Source: Intrasporangiaceae bacterium (GTDB lineage Bacteria > Actinomycetota > Actinomycetes > Actinomycetales > Dermatophilaceae). Taken from it: a stretch of DNA of 56,968 bases. This document shows positions 43,916 to 52,781 of the stretch, piece by piece; positions within the stretch are counted from its first letter, which is position 1; each line of letters opens with the position of its first letter. Below the pieces are notes generated by a model, which was given only the letters and a program-made list of their open reading frames with translations, was not told where the DNA came from and ran no database searches. The stretch spans positions 1-56,968 of the forward strand of contig JAJPIW010000058.1 in the NCBI GenBank assembly GCA_021324575.1, written 5' to 3'. Made by a program: the position numbers and the translations under genes.

Positions 43916-44079
43916 GTCTCCACCGTATGCCGGGTGCTGGGCGAGTGGCGAGGGTCGCCACTTCTGGGGTCGGCTCCGATGGGCGAACGGCCCGCTGGCA
44001 TGGCACCCTTGTGGATAAGTTTCTGGGGATGCCGCTCGATTTTGGTTCAATCGGGGAGGCGTTCCGGAGGGAGAACCAC

Positions 44080-44688
44080 GTGTCTGTTGATATGTCTGTT
44101 GATGGAGTCCGTCTCGGTGCGGTGGCGCTGGTCGCGGCCGCAGCGGTCGGGCTTGGCGGGTGCACGGGAAGCGACCCGGGGCCGACGTCGTCCACGTCCA
44201 CAACGTCGGCGTCTGCGACCACCTCGCCGCCTCCCACCACGACGACCACAACCGCGCCACCGACGACGAGTGCTACCGGCATGCCTACGGCTGCCAAGGC
44301 CCACACCCCCGCCGGTGCAGAAGCCTTCATCCGCTACTTCTTCGACCGGCTGAATCTTGCGTGGACTTCCCCCAACGCCGAAGCTCTGAAGGGCTTGTGT
44401 GTCGCTTCCTCGAAGTCCTGTGCTGGGTATCGCGATACGGCGGAACGACTTGCAACCGACAAGCAGCATTACGATTCAGTCCCGGTTGAACTAGTCAGTC
44501 TTGTCCGGGTTGCTCCCGCCGACGGCGCAGAGATTTATGACACAGAGGCGGCACAGACCGCATCTCACATTGTCGACGGTCACGGCGTGGTGATCGAGTC
44601 CTTTAGCCGCAAACTCCTGCATCTAGCTGTCTACGTCCGATGGGGAGCTCAGGGCTGGATCGTTCAGGACATCAAGAAGGCAGCGTGA
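44080..44688 (+). CDS. Secreted lipoprotein, DUF6318-like
   Basis: Predicted surface lipoprotein of 202 residues. After a GTG start with GGAGGGAG upstream comes a signal peptide ending in the lipobox LGGC near residue 29, then a Ser/Thr/Pro-rich spacer of about 45 residues, then a globular part with TPAGAEAFIRYFFDRLNLAW and a Cys pair in VASSKSCAGY. This pattern resembles DUF6318 proteins (from memory). The second half has lower GC than its neighbours and no CGGCATAC motif. The next gene overlaps it (TGATG). Confidence 0.7.
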   Translation: MSVDMSVDGVRLGAVALVAAAAVGLGGCTGSDPGPTSSTSTTSASATTSPPPTTTTTTAPPTTSATGMPTAAKAHTPAGAEAFIRYFFDRLNLAWTSPNAEALKGLCVASSKSCAGYRDTAERLATDKQHYDSVPVELVSLVRVAPADGAEIYDTEAAQTASHIVDGHGVVIESFSRKLLHLAVYVRWGAQGWIVQDIKKAA

Positions 44689-45566
44689 TGAAAGTTCGGG
44701 TCCTTCTGGTCGCTCTGTGTTTTGCATTGGGATGCGGGTTCGCCGTGCCGACCTCGGTGGCTGAACCGTGCAATGGTTTCGAGTGCAACACAGACAAGTC
44801 TGGCGTTGCTCTGATAGGCCAGACAACCTTGCGGCAGTGGGGAACCGAGTGGGCGAAGCAACGACAGGGCGCTGGGCCACGATATGAGTACAAGACGGTG
44901 GACTCCTGCGGCCCGGGGGGATCGAAGGCCGGCCAGGAAGACTGCATAACTAACCGCATCCTCTTGATGTGTCCGGGGGCAGACGGACCGATGGTGGACA
45001 TCTTGAGACGACAAGTTTCTGCGACGGGAAACGTGCTGAAACCCTGGGCGCGCATTGGACTGACCTGTCTGCCGAATGAGGTTCCCGGGGCGGCGAAGCG
45101 GCCGACGATGGCAATGATCCGTGACGCCATGCACCACACGCCCTGGGCCAAGGCGACGATTGGCTTCCAGCCCAAGGGCTACAAGACCTTGGTCAACCTC
45201 CCCAACTTCTACGCCGCGAACTGGTCGGCTGCCGGCTTCGGTCCGGGCGAGGTCGACACCGTCGACCCCGCCACCATGTTCGGGCACCAGGTGCGGATCC
45301 GTCCCAAGCTGGTGTCGTTCACCTACCACTTCGGCGACGAGGAGTCCGTGGGCCCGACCACCTCCCAGGGTGGGGTGTACCCGAACGGCGATGTCCGGCA
45401 TACGTATCGCAAGGCCGGGACGTACTTCAGCAACGTGACGGTCGTGTGGGGCGCGGACTTCAGCGTCGACGGCTCGCCCTGGCTGGAGATCCCGGACACG
45501 GTGTCGGTCGACGAGCCCGCACAGCCGATCGCGGTGTACACCGCCACCAACCGCCTCGTCCAGTGA
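44688..45566 (+). CDS. Secreted protein with PKD-like C-terminal domain
   Basis: Predicted exported protein, 292 residues. The signal peptide is MKVRVLLVALCFALGCGFAV, cut near SVAEP. The next 100 residues hold several Cys (PCNGFECN, SCGPGGSK, DCITN, LMCPG, LTCLP), likely in disulfides. The C-terminal part has SFTYHFGDEESVG, DVRHTYRKAGTYFSNVTVVW, a PKD/beta-sandwich pattern. The start overlaps the stop of the lipoprotein gene, with AAGAAGG upstream. GC is low in the first half and normal in the second, as if a junction lies near 45120. Function is unknown. Confidence 0.75.
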   Translation: MKVRVLLVALCFALGCGFAVPTSVAEPCNGFECNTDKSGVALIGQTTLRQWGTEWAKQRQGAGPRYEYKTVDSCGPGGSKAGQEDCITNRILLMCPGADGPMVDILRRQVSATGNVLKPWARIGLTCLPNEVPGAAKRPTMAMIRDAMHHTPWAKATIGFQPKGYKTLVNLPNFYAANWSAAGFGPGEVDTVDPATMFGHQVRIRPKLVSFTYHFGDEESVGPTTSQGGVYPNGDVRHTYRKAGTYFSNVTVVWGADFSVDGSPWLEIPDTVSVDEPAQPIAVYTATNRLVQ

Positions 45567-45634
45567 CGGCCGTGGCGGGCCTGGCCAGATCGGCCCGGCC
45601 AGATCGGCCCGGCCGCAGCCGCAATCTCGGGTGT

Positions 45635-45688
45635 GTTCGTAAGTCGCAGCAGTGGCCGAACGTTCGACCACTGCTGCGACAAACGAAC
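45635..45688. terminator. 54-base palindrome between convergent genes
   Basis: The arms TCGCAGCAGTGG (45644-45655) and CCACTGCTGCGA (45668-45679) flank the palindrome CGAACGTTCG; outside, GTTCGT pairs with ACGAAC across three-base internal loops. It stands midway between two convergent genes and is probably a two-way terminator. Just before it the 14-mer GGCCAGATCGGCCC is directly repeated. Confidence 0.65.
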
Positions 45689-45722
45689 AACCGTGGATGG
45701 AAGGTCTCGTGGTGGCGAGCGC

Positions 45723-46927
45723 TCAGGTGACCTGGCCGTTGTCCTCGAGGGCGTGCAGCACCTGAGCCCAGATCTTGGGCATCTCCACCGACTCGGTCTG
45801 CCGGTTGCCGCCGCCCCACGCGATGGTGTGCGGCTGGTAGGGCACCAGGTCGACGACCGAGGCGCCGATGCTCTGACCCTGGATCTGGTGGACCGGCTGC
45901 GCGTAGTGGGCGTCCCTGAGGCGGGTGGCGATCTCGCGCCCGGCGGCGCAGCTGTCTCCCACGCTGTCGGCGGAGCCGCACACGGTGACGACGAAGGCCT
46001 TGGCCTGCTCGGTGTGGAGGACCGACGGGTCGTGGTCGGGCCGGGAGGGCCGGGAACCGGTCGGGTCGGCGAACGGGACCGGCGTGCCACCCTCGGTCCA
46101 CAGGGCGGACTTCCCCTTGTCGTCTGCGGAGGTGACCCGCGCCAGGGGGTTGGTCAGGACGAGGCCGTGGACCTGGTCGGGGTGGGCGACGGCGAGCAGC
46201 TGCGCCGCCTCGCTGCCCACGTCCTCACCGAGGACCACGAGGTGCTGGGACTGGACACCGTCCTGGTGGCGCAGGAACGTCAGTGCCTTGGCGAAGTACT
46301 CGATCGGGATGTTCTCCGGCGTGCTGGGCAGACCGGGCTCTCCGGCATACTCGACCGCCACGGTCGGGTGTCCGTTCTGGGCGAGGTGCTCCGCAAGGGT
46401 GCTGTCGGGCTGGGTGGGCGGGCCGATGATGAGGACGGGTGCCTTGGTCGGGCCGTCGTAGGGGTGGACGTACTCTCCGACGATGCCGTCCTTGGCGGCC
46501 GTCAGCTCGTGCCCGTCGATGTCAGGCGCCCAGGCCCGGTCGGTCGTGCTCTCGGCGACCTTGGCGCCGTTGACCGTCACGGTCAGCGTTGCGGTCCACT
46601 CGTCACCGCCGTCGAACCACTGCCCCGCGTCGTAGGGGTTGGTCGGGTCCACGCCCGCCGACTCAGCGGGTCTGACCAGGGTGAACAGACCCATCGGGTC
46701 GACGCCGGTGTAGTCACCGGTGAGCGGTGCGTCGTGGTTGCTGATGACACCTTTGTCCCCGCACCTGGGAGGGTCACCACCTTCTTCTCGAGACCGCCCA
46801 GTGCGGTCCGCGCAGTGCGGCCGACCACGAGCGCCAGAAAGCCCATGATGAGCGGCGCGACCAGGGCGAACGCCAGCCATCGGAGGTACCGCTGGGGGCG
46901 TCCGGTCGTGGCGCCGGGCGTGGTCAT
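45723..46927 (-). pseudogene. Membrane-anchored hydrolase (BAAT/thioesterase-like) with a frameshift
   Basis: From the ATG at 46927 the frame codes a tail and one membrane helix (YLRWLAFALVAPLIMGFLAL), then EKKVVTLPGAG, and then loses sense. One base back, the other frame continues GVISNHDAPLTGDYTGVDPM and a full alpha/beta hydrolase part with VLIIGPPTQPDSTLAEHLAQ, LVVLGEDVGSEAAQLLAVAH and a late His. The BAAT N-terminal domain normally carries such a DAPL...GVDPMG motif. One missing base in the C run at 46757-46760 would join both parts. It may be a true mutation or a homopolymer sequencing error. Confidence 0.75.
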
Positions 46928-47384
46928 GGGCGCATCGTAGACGCGGGCGGCCGGGTGGGCCTACCGCCGCCTTCCGCGGGACGCCGGCCGCCGGCTCAGG
47001 TCCGGACAAGACGTCCCGTATGCCGGTTTCGTCGCCTCGTTCATTGGTCTAGATGTGGATACAACACGCCGAGAGAAAGTTTGGGTCCACACGGCGTGGA
47101 CGGCGTTTGCGCAGGTCACAGCGCTACCGGAGGACGCGGCATACGGAAATCCACAGGTTTGTCCCCGGCCTGTGCACATCGTGCCCCGGCGTTTTCCCCA
47201 GGTTGCCCACATGACGCTGCACAGGCCGGCTGGCCCTGTACGGGCACCGGCCCTAGCGTGGCTGACAGAAGGTGCACCGGAGGGCCGGGCCAGGCGGCTG
47301 TCAGTTGGGGGTGACACTCTTTCGGACAGGCGTTCGCGCGCCTGAACGTCAAATGTCTATGTCGGTGTCGTCTGGGATGAGGGT
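46928..47384. other. 457-base gap upstream of dnaB
   Basis: No supported gene. GC is lower than average in 47030-47220. Short strings resembling CCACAGG and TTTGTCCCC lie near 47150-47165, and two CGGCATAC-type motifs lie at 47018 and 47138. A 96-codon open frame (47055-47345) has no family features. Promoter elements for dnaB probably lie here but I cannot place them with confidence. Confidence 0.4.
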
Positions 47385-48758
47385 GTGCAACGCGTGTCGA
47401 TCGCGGAGCTGAGCAGTGGCTATGGCCCGTCGGGGGGTCCGCCCGACGACCGGCTGCCACCCCAGGACATCAACGCCGAGCAGTCGGTCATCGGGTCGAT
47501 GCTGCTGTCCAAGGACGCGATCGCGGACTGTGTCGAGGGGCTGCGCGGGCAGGACTTCTACCGGCCCAACCATGAGCTGATCTACGACGCGATCCTCGAC
47601 CTGTACTCCCGGGGCGAGCCGGCCGACACGATCACCGTTGCCGACGAGCTGTCCAAGCGGGGCGACCTGCAGCGGGTCGGCGGGCAGGCCTACATCCACG
47701 AGCTCGTCCAGTCGGTGCCGACGTCGGCCAACGCCGGCTACTACGCCGAGATCGTCGCCGAGCGGGCTGTGCTGCGTCGCCTCGTCGAGGCCGGCACCCG
47801 GATCGTGCAGATGGGCTACGCCCAGGGCGAGGGCGACATCGAGGACGTCGTCAACCGGGCCCAGGCGGCGGTCTACGACGTGGCCGACCGGCGGGGCGGC
47901 GAGGACTATCACGTCCTGGCCGACCTCATTGCGCCGACGCTGGACGAGATCGAGGTGGCCTCGGGTCGCTCTGACGAGATGATCGGCGTGCCGACGGGGT
48001 TCGTCGACCTGGACGAGCTGACCCACGGTCTGCACCCCGGCCAGATGATCGTCGTCGCGGCGAGACCGGCGGTCGGCAAGTCGACGCTGGGCATCGACAT
48101 CGCGCGCGCGGCGGCGATCAAGCACGGCCAGGCCGCTGCCGTCTTCTCCTTGGAGATGAGCCGCTCGGAGATCATGATGCGCATCATCTCGGCGGAGGCG
48201 TCGATCCAGCTGCAGGAGCTGCGGAAGGGCACGCTCGGTGACGCCGGCTGGCAGAAGCTCGCGCGGGTGACGTCCGAGATCTCCGCGGCCCCGCTGTTCA
48301 TCGACGACTCCCCGAACATGTCGCTCATGGAGATCCGGGCCAAGTGCCGCCGGCTCAAGCAGCTGCACAACCTGCGCCTGGTCGTCATCGACTACCTCCA
48401 GCTGATGTCGTCCGGCAAGAAGGTCGAGTCGCGCCAGCAGGAGGTCGCCGAGTTCTCCCGGGCGCTCAAGCTGCTCGCCAAGGAGCTCGAGGTCCCGGTC
48501 ATCGCGATCAGCCAGCTGAACCGTGGTCCCGAGCAGCGCACCGACAAGCGCCCCCAGATGTCCGACCTACGCGAGTCCGGCTCGATCGAGCAAGATGCCG
48601 ACGTCGTGATCCTGCTCCACCGCGACCGCTCCGACCCCGACCGTGAGGGTGAGGCCGACGTCATCGTGGCCAAGCACCGTAACGGCCCGACGAAGGACAT
48701 CGTGCTGGCATTCCAGGGTCACTACAGTCGCTTCGCCAACATGGCCAAGGACTTCTGA
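47385..48758 (+). CDS. dnaB: Replicative DNA helicase DnaB
   Basis: Hexameric 5'-3' helicase that unwinds DNA at the replication fork and binds primase. The 457-residue product has the N-terminal domain (PPQDINAEQSVIGSMLLSKD), the linker helix and the RecA-like C-terminal domain with Walker A ARPAVGKST, FSLEMSRSEIMMR, Walker B LVVIDYLQLM and ISQLNRGPEQR with RESGSIEQDAD. Length shows no intein. GTG at 47385 or at 47394 may be the start. It contains no CGGCATAC motif. Confidence 0.96.
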   Translation: MQRVSIAELSSGYGPSGGPPDDRLPPQDINAEQSVIGSMLLSKDAIADCVEGLRGQDFYRPNHELIYDAILDLYSRGEPADTITVADELSKRGDLQRVGGQAYIHELVQSVPTSANAGYYAEIVAERAVLRRLVEAGTRIVQMGYAQGEGDIEDVVNRAQAAVYDVADRRGGEDYHVLADLIAPTLDEIEVASGRSDEMIGVPTGFVDLDELTHGLHPGQMIVVAARPAVGKSTLGIDIARAAAIKHGQAAAVFSLEMSRSEIMMRIISAEASIQLQELRKGTLGDAGWQKLARVTSEISAAPLFIDDSPNMSLMEIRAKCRRLKQLHNLRLVVIDYLQLMSSGKKVESRQQEVAEFSRALKLLAKELEVPVIAISQLNRGPEQRTDKRPQMSDLRESGSIEQDADVVILLHRDRSDPDREGEADVIVAKHRNGPTKDIVLAFQGHYSRFANMAKDF

Positions 48759-48859
48759 GCCCAGGTTGCCGAGCCGTTTGTCGAGCGCACTCGGTGTTGC
48801 AAGAACGGCTGTCCATTGCAGCATTTCGCCGCTGTGATGCATCTCGGGTGTGGCTGTGA

Positions 48860-49051
48860 ATGCTTGTGGACTGCCTGCCGCGGCAGACACTCGTGCATGG
48901 GCGACAGGCGAGTGGCCGGCACGGCCTGGCGATTGACGCCTTCGCGCAGCACCTGGCCGAAGCGGGCTTCAACGAGGTGCAGCGCCTCCAGCACCAGTTT
49001 GCCGATCGACCGGACCGAAAGTATGCCGCCATCGCCGCGCGTGTGTCGTGA
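48860..49051 (+). CDS. Short uncharacterised ORF, possibly a gene remnant
   Basis: In the 310-base gap after dnaB one frame of 63 codons reads plausibly as protein: GLAIDAFAQHLAEAGFNEVQ and RLQHQFADRPDRKYAAIAAR. The first part is weak and no ribosome binding site is clear, so this may be the C-terminal remnant of a larger gene. I do not recognise a family. Confidence 0.25.
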   Translation: MLVDCLPRQTLVHGRQASGRHGLAIDAFAQHLAEAGFNEVQRLQHQFADRPDRKYAAIAARVS

Positions 49052-49068
49052 GCTGCTCGATCGACCCG

Positions 49069-49893
49069 TCAGGTGCCGGCGAGCTGGGCGACGACCGGGG
49101 CAAGGGTCACCACTGAGTTGGAGCCGATGACGATGGAGGAGAAGCCGATCTCCTGGCGCCGGCGGTGCAGTTCCTCGACGGCGGCACGCGGGTCAGCCGG
49201 CAGGATCGCCAGTGAGTCGGCCGCACGCATGGCGGCCGGATCGGTCCCGGGGCCGGCCATGTATGGCGCGACGGTGTCGCCCACGACCGACACGTGCAGG
49301 GCGAGGGGGACGTCGCGGATCGCGCGGAGGTCCCGCACGACCTGCTCCGCGTCCGCGCGGCGGTCGCCGGGCGGCGTCACGATGGTGACCATGTCGGCCA
49401 GCTCGGCGGCGAGGGCACGCGCCTTCGGACCTCGCACGGCCATCACGACCGGGGTGTGCAGGTCGGGCCCGTCGAGCTCCCGCAGGGCTGTGACAGTGTC
49501 CCGTATGCGGTCGAGCCGTTCGCCGGGCGTGGTGGGCGGCAGGCCGAGCTCGTCGGCGAGGTCCTCGATCCCCGGGCGCCCAGTACCGAGGCCGAGGTCG
49601 AAGCGTCCATCCGTGAGCTCGGTCAGCGAGTGCGCCTCCCACGCGGTCATCGAGGCCGGGCGCAGTGGAGACGCGTACACCCAGGCGCCGACGCGAAGGT
49701 CGGTGAGGCTCGCCGCGACGGCAAGGGTCGGGCCCGGGGCGGGCTGCCATCCCGGAACATCGGGCATCAACAGCGTCGAGTACCCGAGATCGGCGATCCG
49801 GCGCACCTCCTCGCGCCACGTCCTCATGTCGGTGACCGGCGCGACCACCCCGAACCGGATCGGCCCGTCCGTGCGAGTCTTCGCGTCGGCCAT
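49069..49893 (-). CDS. LLM-class flavin/F420-dependent oxidoreductase
   Basis: Predicted luciferase-like TIM barrel using FMN or F420, 274 residues. The N-terminus reads IRFGVVAPVTDMRTWREEVR and STLLMPDVPG; central marks are LRVGAWVYASPLRPASM, FDLGLGTGRPG and VVMAVRGPKARALAAELAD, with a C-terminal EIGFSSIVIGSNSV. This fits the F420-type MSMEG_2516-like group common in actinobacteria. Start is the ATG with AAGGGGA upstream. It is divergent from the VOC gene, 78 bases apart. Substrate unknown. Confidence 0.85.
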   Translation of the reverse strand: MADAKTRTDGPIRFGVVAPVTDMRTWREEVRRIADLGYSTLLMPDVPGWQPAPGPTLAVAASLTDLRVGAWVYASPLRPASMTAWEAHSLTELTDGRFDLGLGTGRPGIEDLADELGLPPTTPGERLDRIRDTVTALRELDGPDLHTPVVMAVRGPKARALAAELADMVTIVTPPGDRRADAEQVVRDLRAIRDVPLALHVSVVGDTVAPYMAGPGTDPAAMRAADSLAILPADPRAAVEELHRRRQEIGFSSIVIGSNSVVTLAPVVAQLAGT

Positions 49894-49971
49894 CGTCGCG
49901 TCCCCTTCGTGTGTGTCAGCGTCGGCGCGAATCAGCATCCCAGGGACGACGCCAGAGCGGAGGATGGACGC

Positions 49972-50415
49972 ATGGCAGGCGTGCGACGTTTCGACCATGT
50001 CGGCATCACCGTGGCGGATCTCGACACCGCGATCGCCTTCTTCGTCGGGCTGGGTCTCGAGGTTCAAGGCACCAGGATGCTCATCGAGGGTGACTTCCTC
50101 GACACCGTCATCGGCATCCCCGAGGCCCGCACCGAGATCGTCATGCTCAAGGCGCCCGACGGCGGGACGGCGCTTGAGCTGTCGAGCTTCGTCCGGCCCG
50201 ACCACGAGCCGGGTTCGCCCGCCGCGATGGCGAACGAGCTCGGGTTGCGCAACGTGGCCTTCGAGGTCGACGACCTCCAGGCCACCACCGATCGGCTCGC
50301 CGCCGACGGCTACGGGCTCGTCGGCGGGATCGGCCAGTTCGAGCACCTGTGGCGGATGGCCTACGTGCGCGGTCCCGAGGGGATCATCGTGTCGCTGGCC
50401 GAGCGGATCGGCTGA
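49972..50415 (+). CDS. VOC (glyoxalase/dioxygenase-like) family protein
   Basis: Small metal-dependent protein of 147 residues. The first module starts RRFDHVGITVADLDTAIAFF with the first metal His; EIVMLKAPDGGTALELSSF holds the acidic residue; the second module is NVAFEVDDLQATTDRL and ends MAYVRGPEGIIVSLAERIG with the last Glu. Length and order fit single VOC proteins. GGAGG lies eight bases before the ATG. It ends 33 bases before an inverted pair of the CGGCATAC motif. Confidence 0.88.
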   Translation: MAGVRRFDHVGITVADLDTAIAFFVGLGLEVQGTRMLIEGDFLDTVIGIPEARTEIVMLKAPDGGTALELSSFVRPDHEPGSPAAMANELGLRNVAFEVDDLQATTDRLAADGYGLVGGIGQFEHLWRMAYVRGPEGIIVSLAERIG

Positions 50416-50448
50416 CGCCCGCGCCGGGCGATGCACCCGACCGGGACC

Positions 50449-50470
50449 CGGCATACGACGTCGTATGCCG
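50449..50470. terminator. Inverted pair of CGGCATAC between convergent genes
   Basis: CGGCATAC (50449-50456), the centre GACGTC, and GTATGCCG (50463-50470) make a perfect 22-base palindrome exactly between two converging genes. It should form a short stable hairpin in both transcripts. This is how uptake-sequence pairs serve as terminators in Neisseria (known); the role here is inference. Confidence 0.6.
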
Positions 50471-50495
50471 CGTGGCCGCGATCGGTGAGCGGCGC

Positions 50496-52781
50496 TCAGG
50501 TCCACGCGGCGAGCAGGTCGGCCAGCGCGGAGGCCTCCGCTTCGGCCTCCTGCCGGCGGGCGTCCTCGCGGTCGAAGAGTGCTTGGGACTTGGTCAGCAC
50601 CAGGGTGTATGGCCGGCCGGTCTTGCGGGTCACTTCGGTCAACGGAAGGTCCGCGCCCGTGACCCGGTTGTGGAGGTGGTCGCGGCCATGCTGCGCAAGG
50701 GGCCACTCGCGCACCCGGAGTGCGGGGTCGGTGAGGAACTCCGCGAGCAGTCGGCAGTTCGGGCAGTCGCATCCGGGCGGTGGCTTCATCGACCAGTCGT
50801 CCGCCGACCGCGGCGGAGTCGAGAGCTCCTTGCTGAGCTGGGCCACGGCATACCACGCGAGGTCCTTGACCCGAGCCGCCTGGCGCACGTCGTCGGGCCA
50901 GGCGGCGGCGGCCCGTACGAGCGCCACCACGAGTGGCAGCATCGCCGGCCGAGAGGTGCACGCCGAGACCACTCGCTCGGTGACGCTCGGTACCCCGGCG
51001 ACAGCGCTCGCTCGGAGCAGCAAACCCACCGGATCGGCCAACGAGGTCAGTGCGGCAACGGCATAGCGGGTCCGGTCGGATGTGGCCGATGCAGCTACCC
51101 GAGCCCCCAGCCCCGACCAGACCAAGGAGAGGACCTGCTCCGCAACGTCGGGCAGGGAGGCCAGGCCGGCGCACAGGTCCGGCAGGGTCGTCATCCACTC
51201 GGCGGAGTCGGCCTCGAGGCGGCCGCCGCGTCGCCCGCTATGCCACCGATCCACCTGCGCGACAACCCAACTCGCTCCATGGCGACCAGCGAGCGCCCTC
51301 AGGCCCGGCACGTGGTCGGGGGTGAGCTCGGTGAGCACGAACGGCCCGAGAAGCAGGGCCGCCTCGGCCTCGTCAACGGCACTGGCCACTCCCAGAGCAG
51401 CCCTCAACAGCTCGTCCTTGGCGCCGCCCGACCGGACAGCTGCCGGCCAGAGCGAGGCCACGGAGGCGACGTCGGCCGAGATGGAGTCCACCCGACCACG
51501 GCTGATCCGTTCGGCCAGGTCGGCCAACGCCCAGGCCGGGGACGACTCCGCGCGGTTGGCAAAGGCAAGGTGCGCGGGCCAGACGACGACGGCGGCGCGG
51601 TGGTACCAGCGGTCGACCGTGTTGCCGTAGTTGCCCATGTACCCCTCGTACTGCGAGTCGTAGGGCGCCAGCGATGCCGTCGGTGTCGCCGCGCCGACCT
51701 CTCGGGCGTCCAGCGCCAGCGATACCGGCGTGGCCGACCGGTCTCCTGGTGCCAGCCAATGGGTGAGCACGACCTCGCTCTCGATGAGGTTGCCGAGCTC
51801 GACCTCGTCAGAGTCCTCGCGCCAACCCCTGCGCCAGTCGCCGGCGTCCGCGTCCCACACTTCGTGGATGTCGGTGAGCGCCAAGATCACCTCGCAGCCG
51901 ACCCGCTCCGCCGCAGCCCGCAGCACCCCGGCTCGCTCGAGGTCATCGCCCTTGAGCCGAGACCAGCCCAGACCCCGCTGGGTGTACTGGTGGTCGAGCA
52001 GGTAGGCATAGCGCAGCGGCGGCTCGGTCGCATCGCCGGACCACCGCGCTGCGACCGGCGTCGCGAAGTATCGCCTGAGCAGCTGCGTCGCCTGGCCCAC
52101 CTCGTCCTCGACCGGTGCGGGATCCGGCTGGGCGGTGACGAGCAGGTTGTAGGTCAGCGCCGCCCGATAGCCGGACCGGACGGGACGCACCTCGTGGACC
52201 TGATCGGCAAAGAACGCAACGGCGGACGTCTCGGACGGAGAGCCTCGGTATGCCGCGTCTCGTTCACCCTCGTGGATGACCAGCTCCCCGCCCGTATGCC
52301 GTGAGGGGAGCGCAACGACCACGGTGCCGACCATGGTGTCGTCCTTCTCCGAATCCTGGTGTGGCAGGAAGAACTGGCCCTTCTCGTAGACGAGCAGGGA
52401 GTGCAGGTCCATCGACAGCGAACTGCCCTCCGGCATACCCAGCATGTCCCGCGCCGCCTCGAGCAGCTCCCCGAGGTGGTCCCCGAAGTCGACGGTGACC
52501 AGGTCGGTCGGGACCTGCCACGTGTCGCGGACACTCTCATCGTGCAAGGTCTCCTCACCCCGGCCGAACGGGGCAGGGGCGGCGAGGGCGATGAGCTTGC
52601 GGGCCTGAGCCGGGGGAACCGGCGTGCCCAGCCGACCCACACCCGCGACGTCGACGACGACGGCGTCCAGATCCACGTCGAGCGCTGCGCTTCGGTCAGG
52701 GGCTGGCGCCGCCCCGCCGAGCAGTCGGGCCAACCGGACCCCCGGGGACTCTGGCGAGGTGCGACGCGGCATGGCAGCCAT
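50496..52781 (-). CDS. Large 2-oxoglutarate/Fe(II) oxygenase-domain protein
   Basis: Protein of about 761 residues. The oxygenase domain lies near residues 85-210: PHQDSEKDDTMVG (His, Asp), HTGGELVIHEG, VHEVRPVRSGYRAALTYN (second His and Arg). About 500 further residues of alpha-helical character follow, ending with CDCPNCRLLAEFL and HGRDHLHNRV, a possible metal-binding Cys/His set. I recall a similar layout mainly in fungal and plant proteins. Start is the ATG at 52781 or 52772. The role is unknown; protein or nucleic acid hydroxylation is possible. Confidence 0.78.
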   Translation of the reverse strand: MAAMPRRTSPESPGVRLARLLGGAAPAPDRSAALDVDLDAVVVDVAGVGRLGTPVPPAQARKLIALAAPAPFGRGEETLHDESVRDTWQVPTDLVTVDFGDHLGELLEAARDMLGMPEGSSLSMDLHSLLVYEKGQFFLPHQDSEKDDTMVGTVVVALPSRHTGGELVIHEGERDAAYRGSPSETSAVAFFADQVHEVRPVRSGYRAALTYNLLVTAQPDPAPVEDEVGQATQLLRRYFATPVAARWSGDATEPPLRYAYLLDHQYTQRGLGWSRLKGDDLERAGVLRAAAERVGCEVILALTDIHEVWDADAGDWRRGWREDSDEVELGNLIESEVVLTHWLAPGDRSATPVSLALDAREVGAATPTASLAPYDSQYEGYMGNYGNTVDRWYHRAAVVVWPAHLAFANRAESSPAWALADLAERISRGRVDSISADVASVASLWPAAVRSGGAKDELLRAALGVASAVDEAEAALLLGPFVLTELTPDHVPGLRALAGRHGASWVVAQVDRWHSGRRGGRLEADSAEWMTTLPDLCAGLASLPDVAEQVLSLVWSGLGARVAASATSDRTRYAVAALTSLADPVGLLLRASAVAGVPSVTERVVSACTSRPAMLPLVVALVRAAAAWPDDVRQAARVKDLAWYAVAQLSKELSTPPRSADDWSMKPPPGCDCPNCRLLAEFLTDPALRVREWPLAQHGRDHLHNRVTGADLPLTEVTRKTGRPYTLVLTKSQALFDREDARRQEAEAEASALADLLAAWT

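Noticed and set aside
47055-47345. 96-codon frame upstream of dnaB as a gene
   Set aside because: No ribosome binding site, no family features, and shifts in composition typical of non-coding DNA.
47030-47384. Replication origin near dnaB because of CCACAGG-like strings
   Set aside because: No cluster of DnaA boxes (TTATCCACA type) and no dnaA, dnaN or gyr genes nearby.
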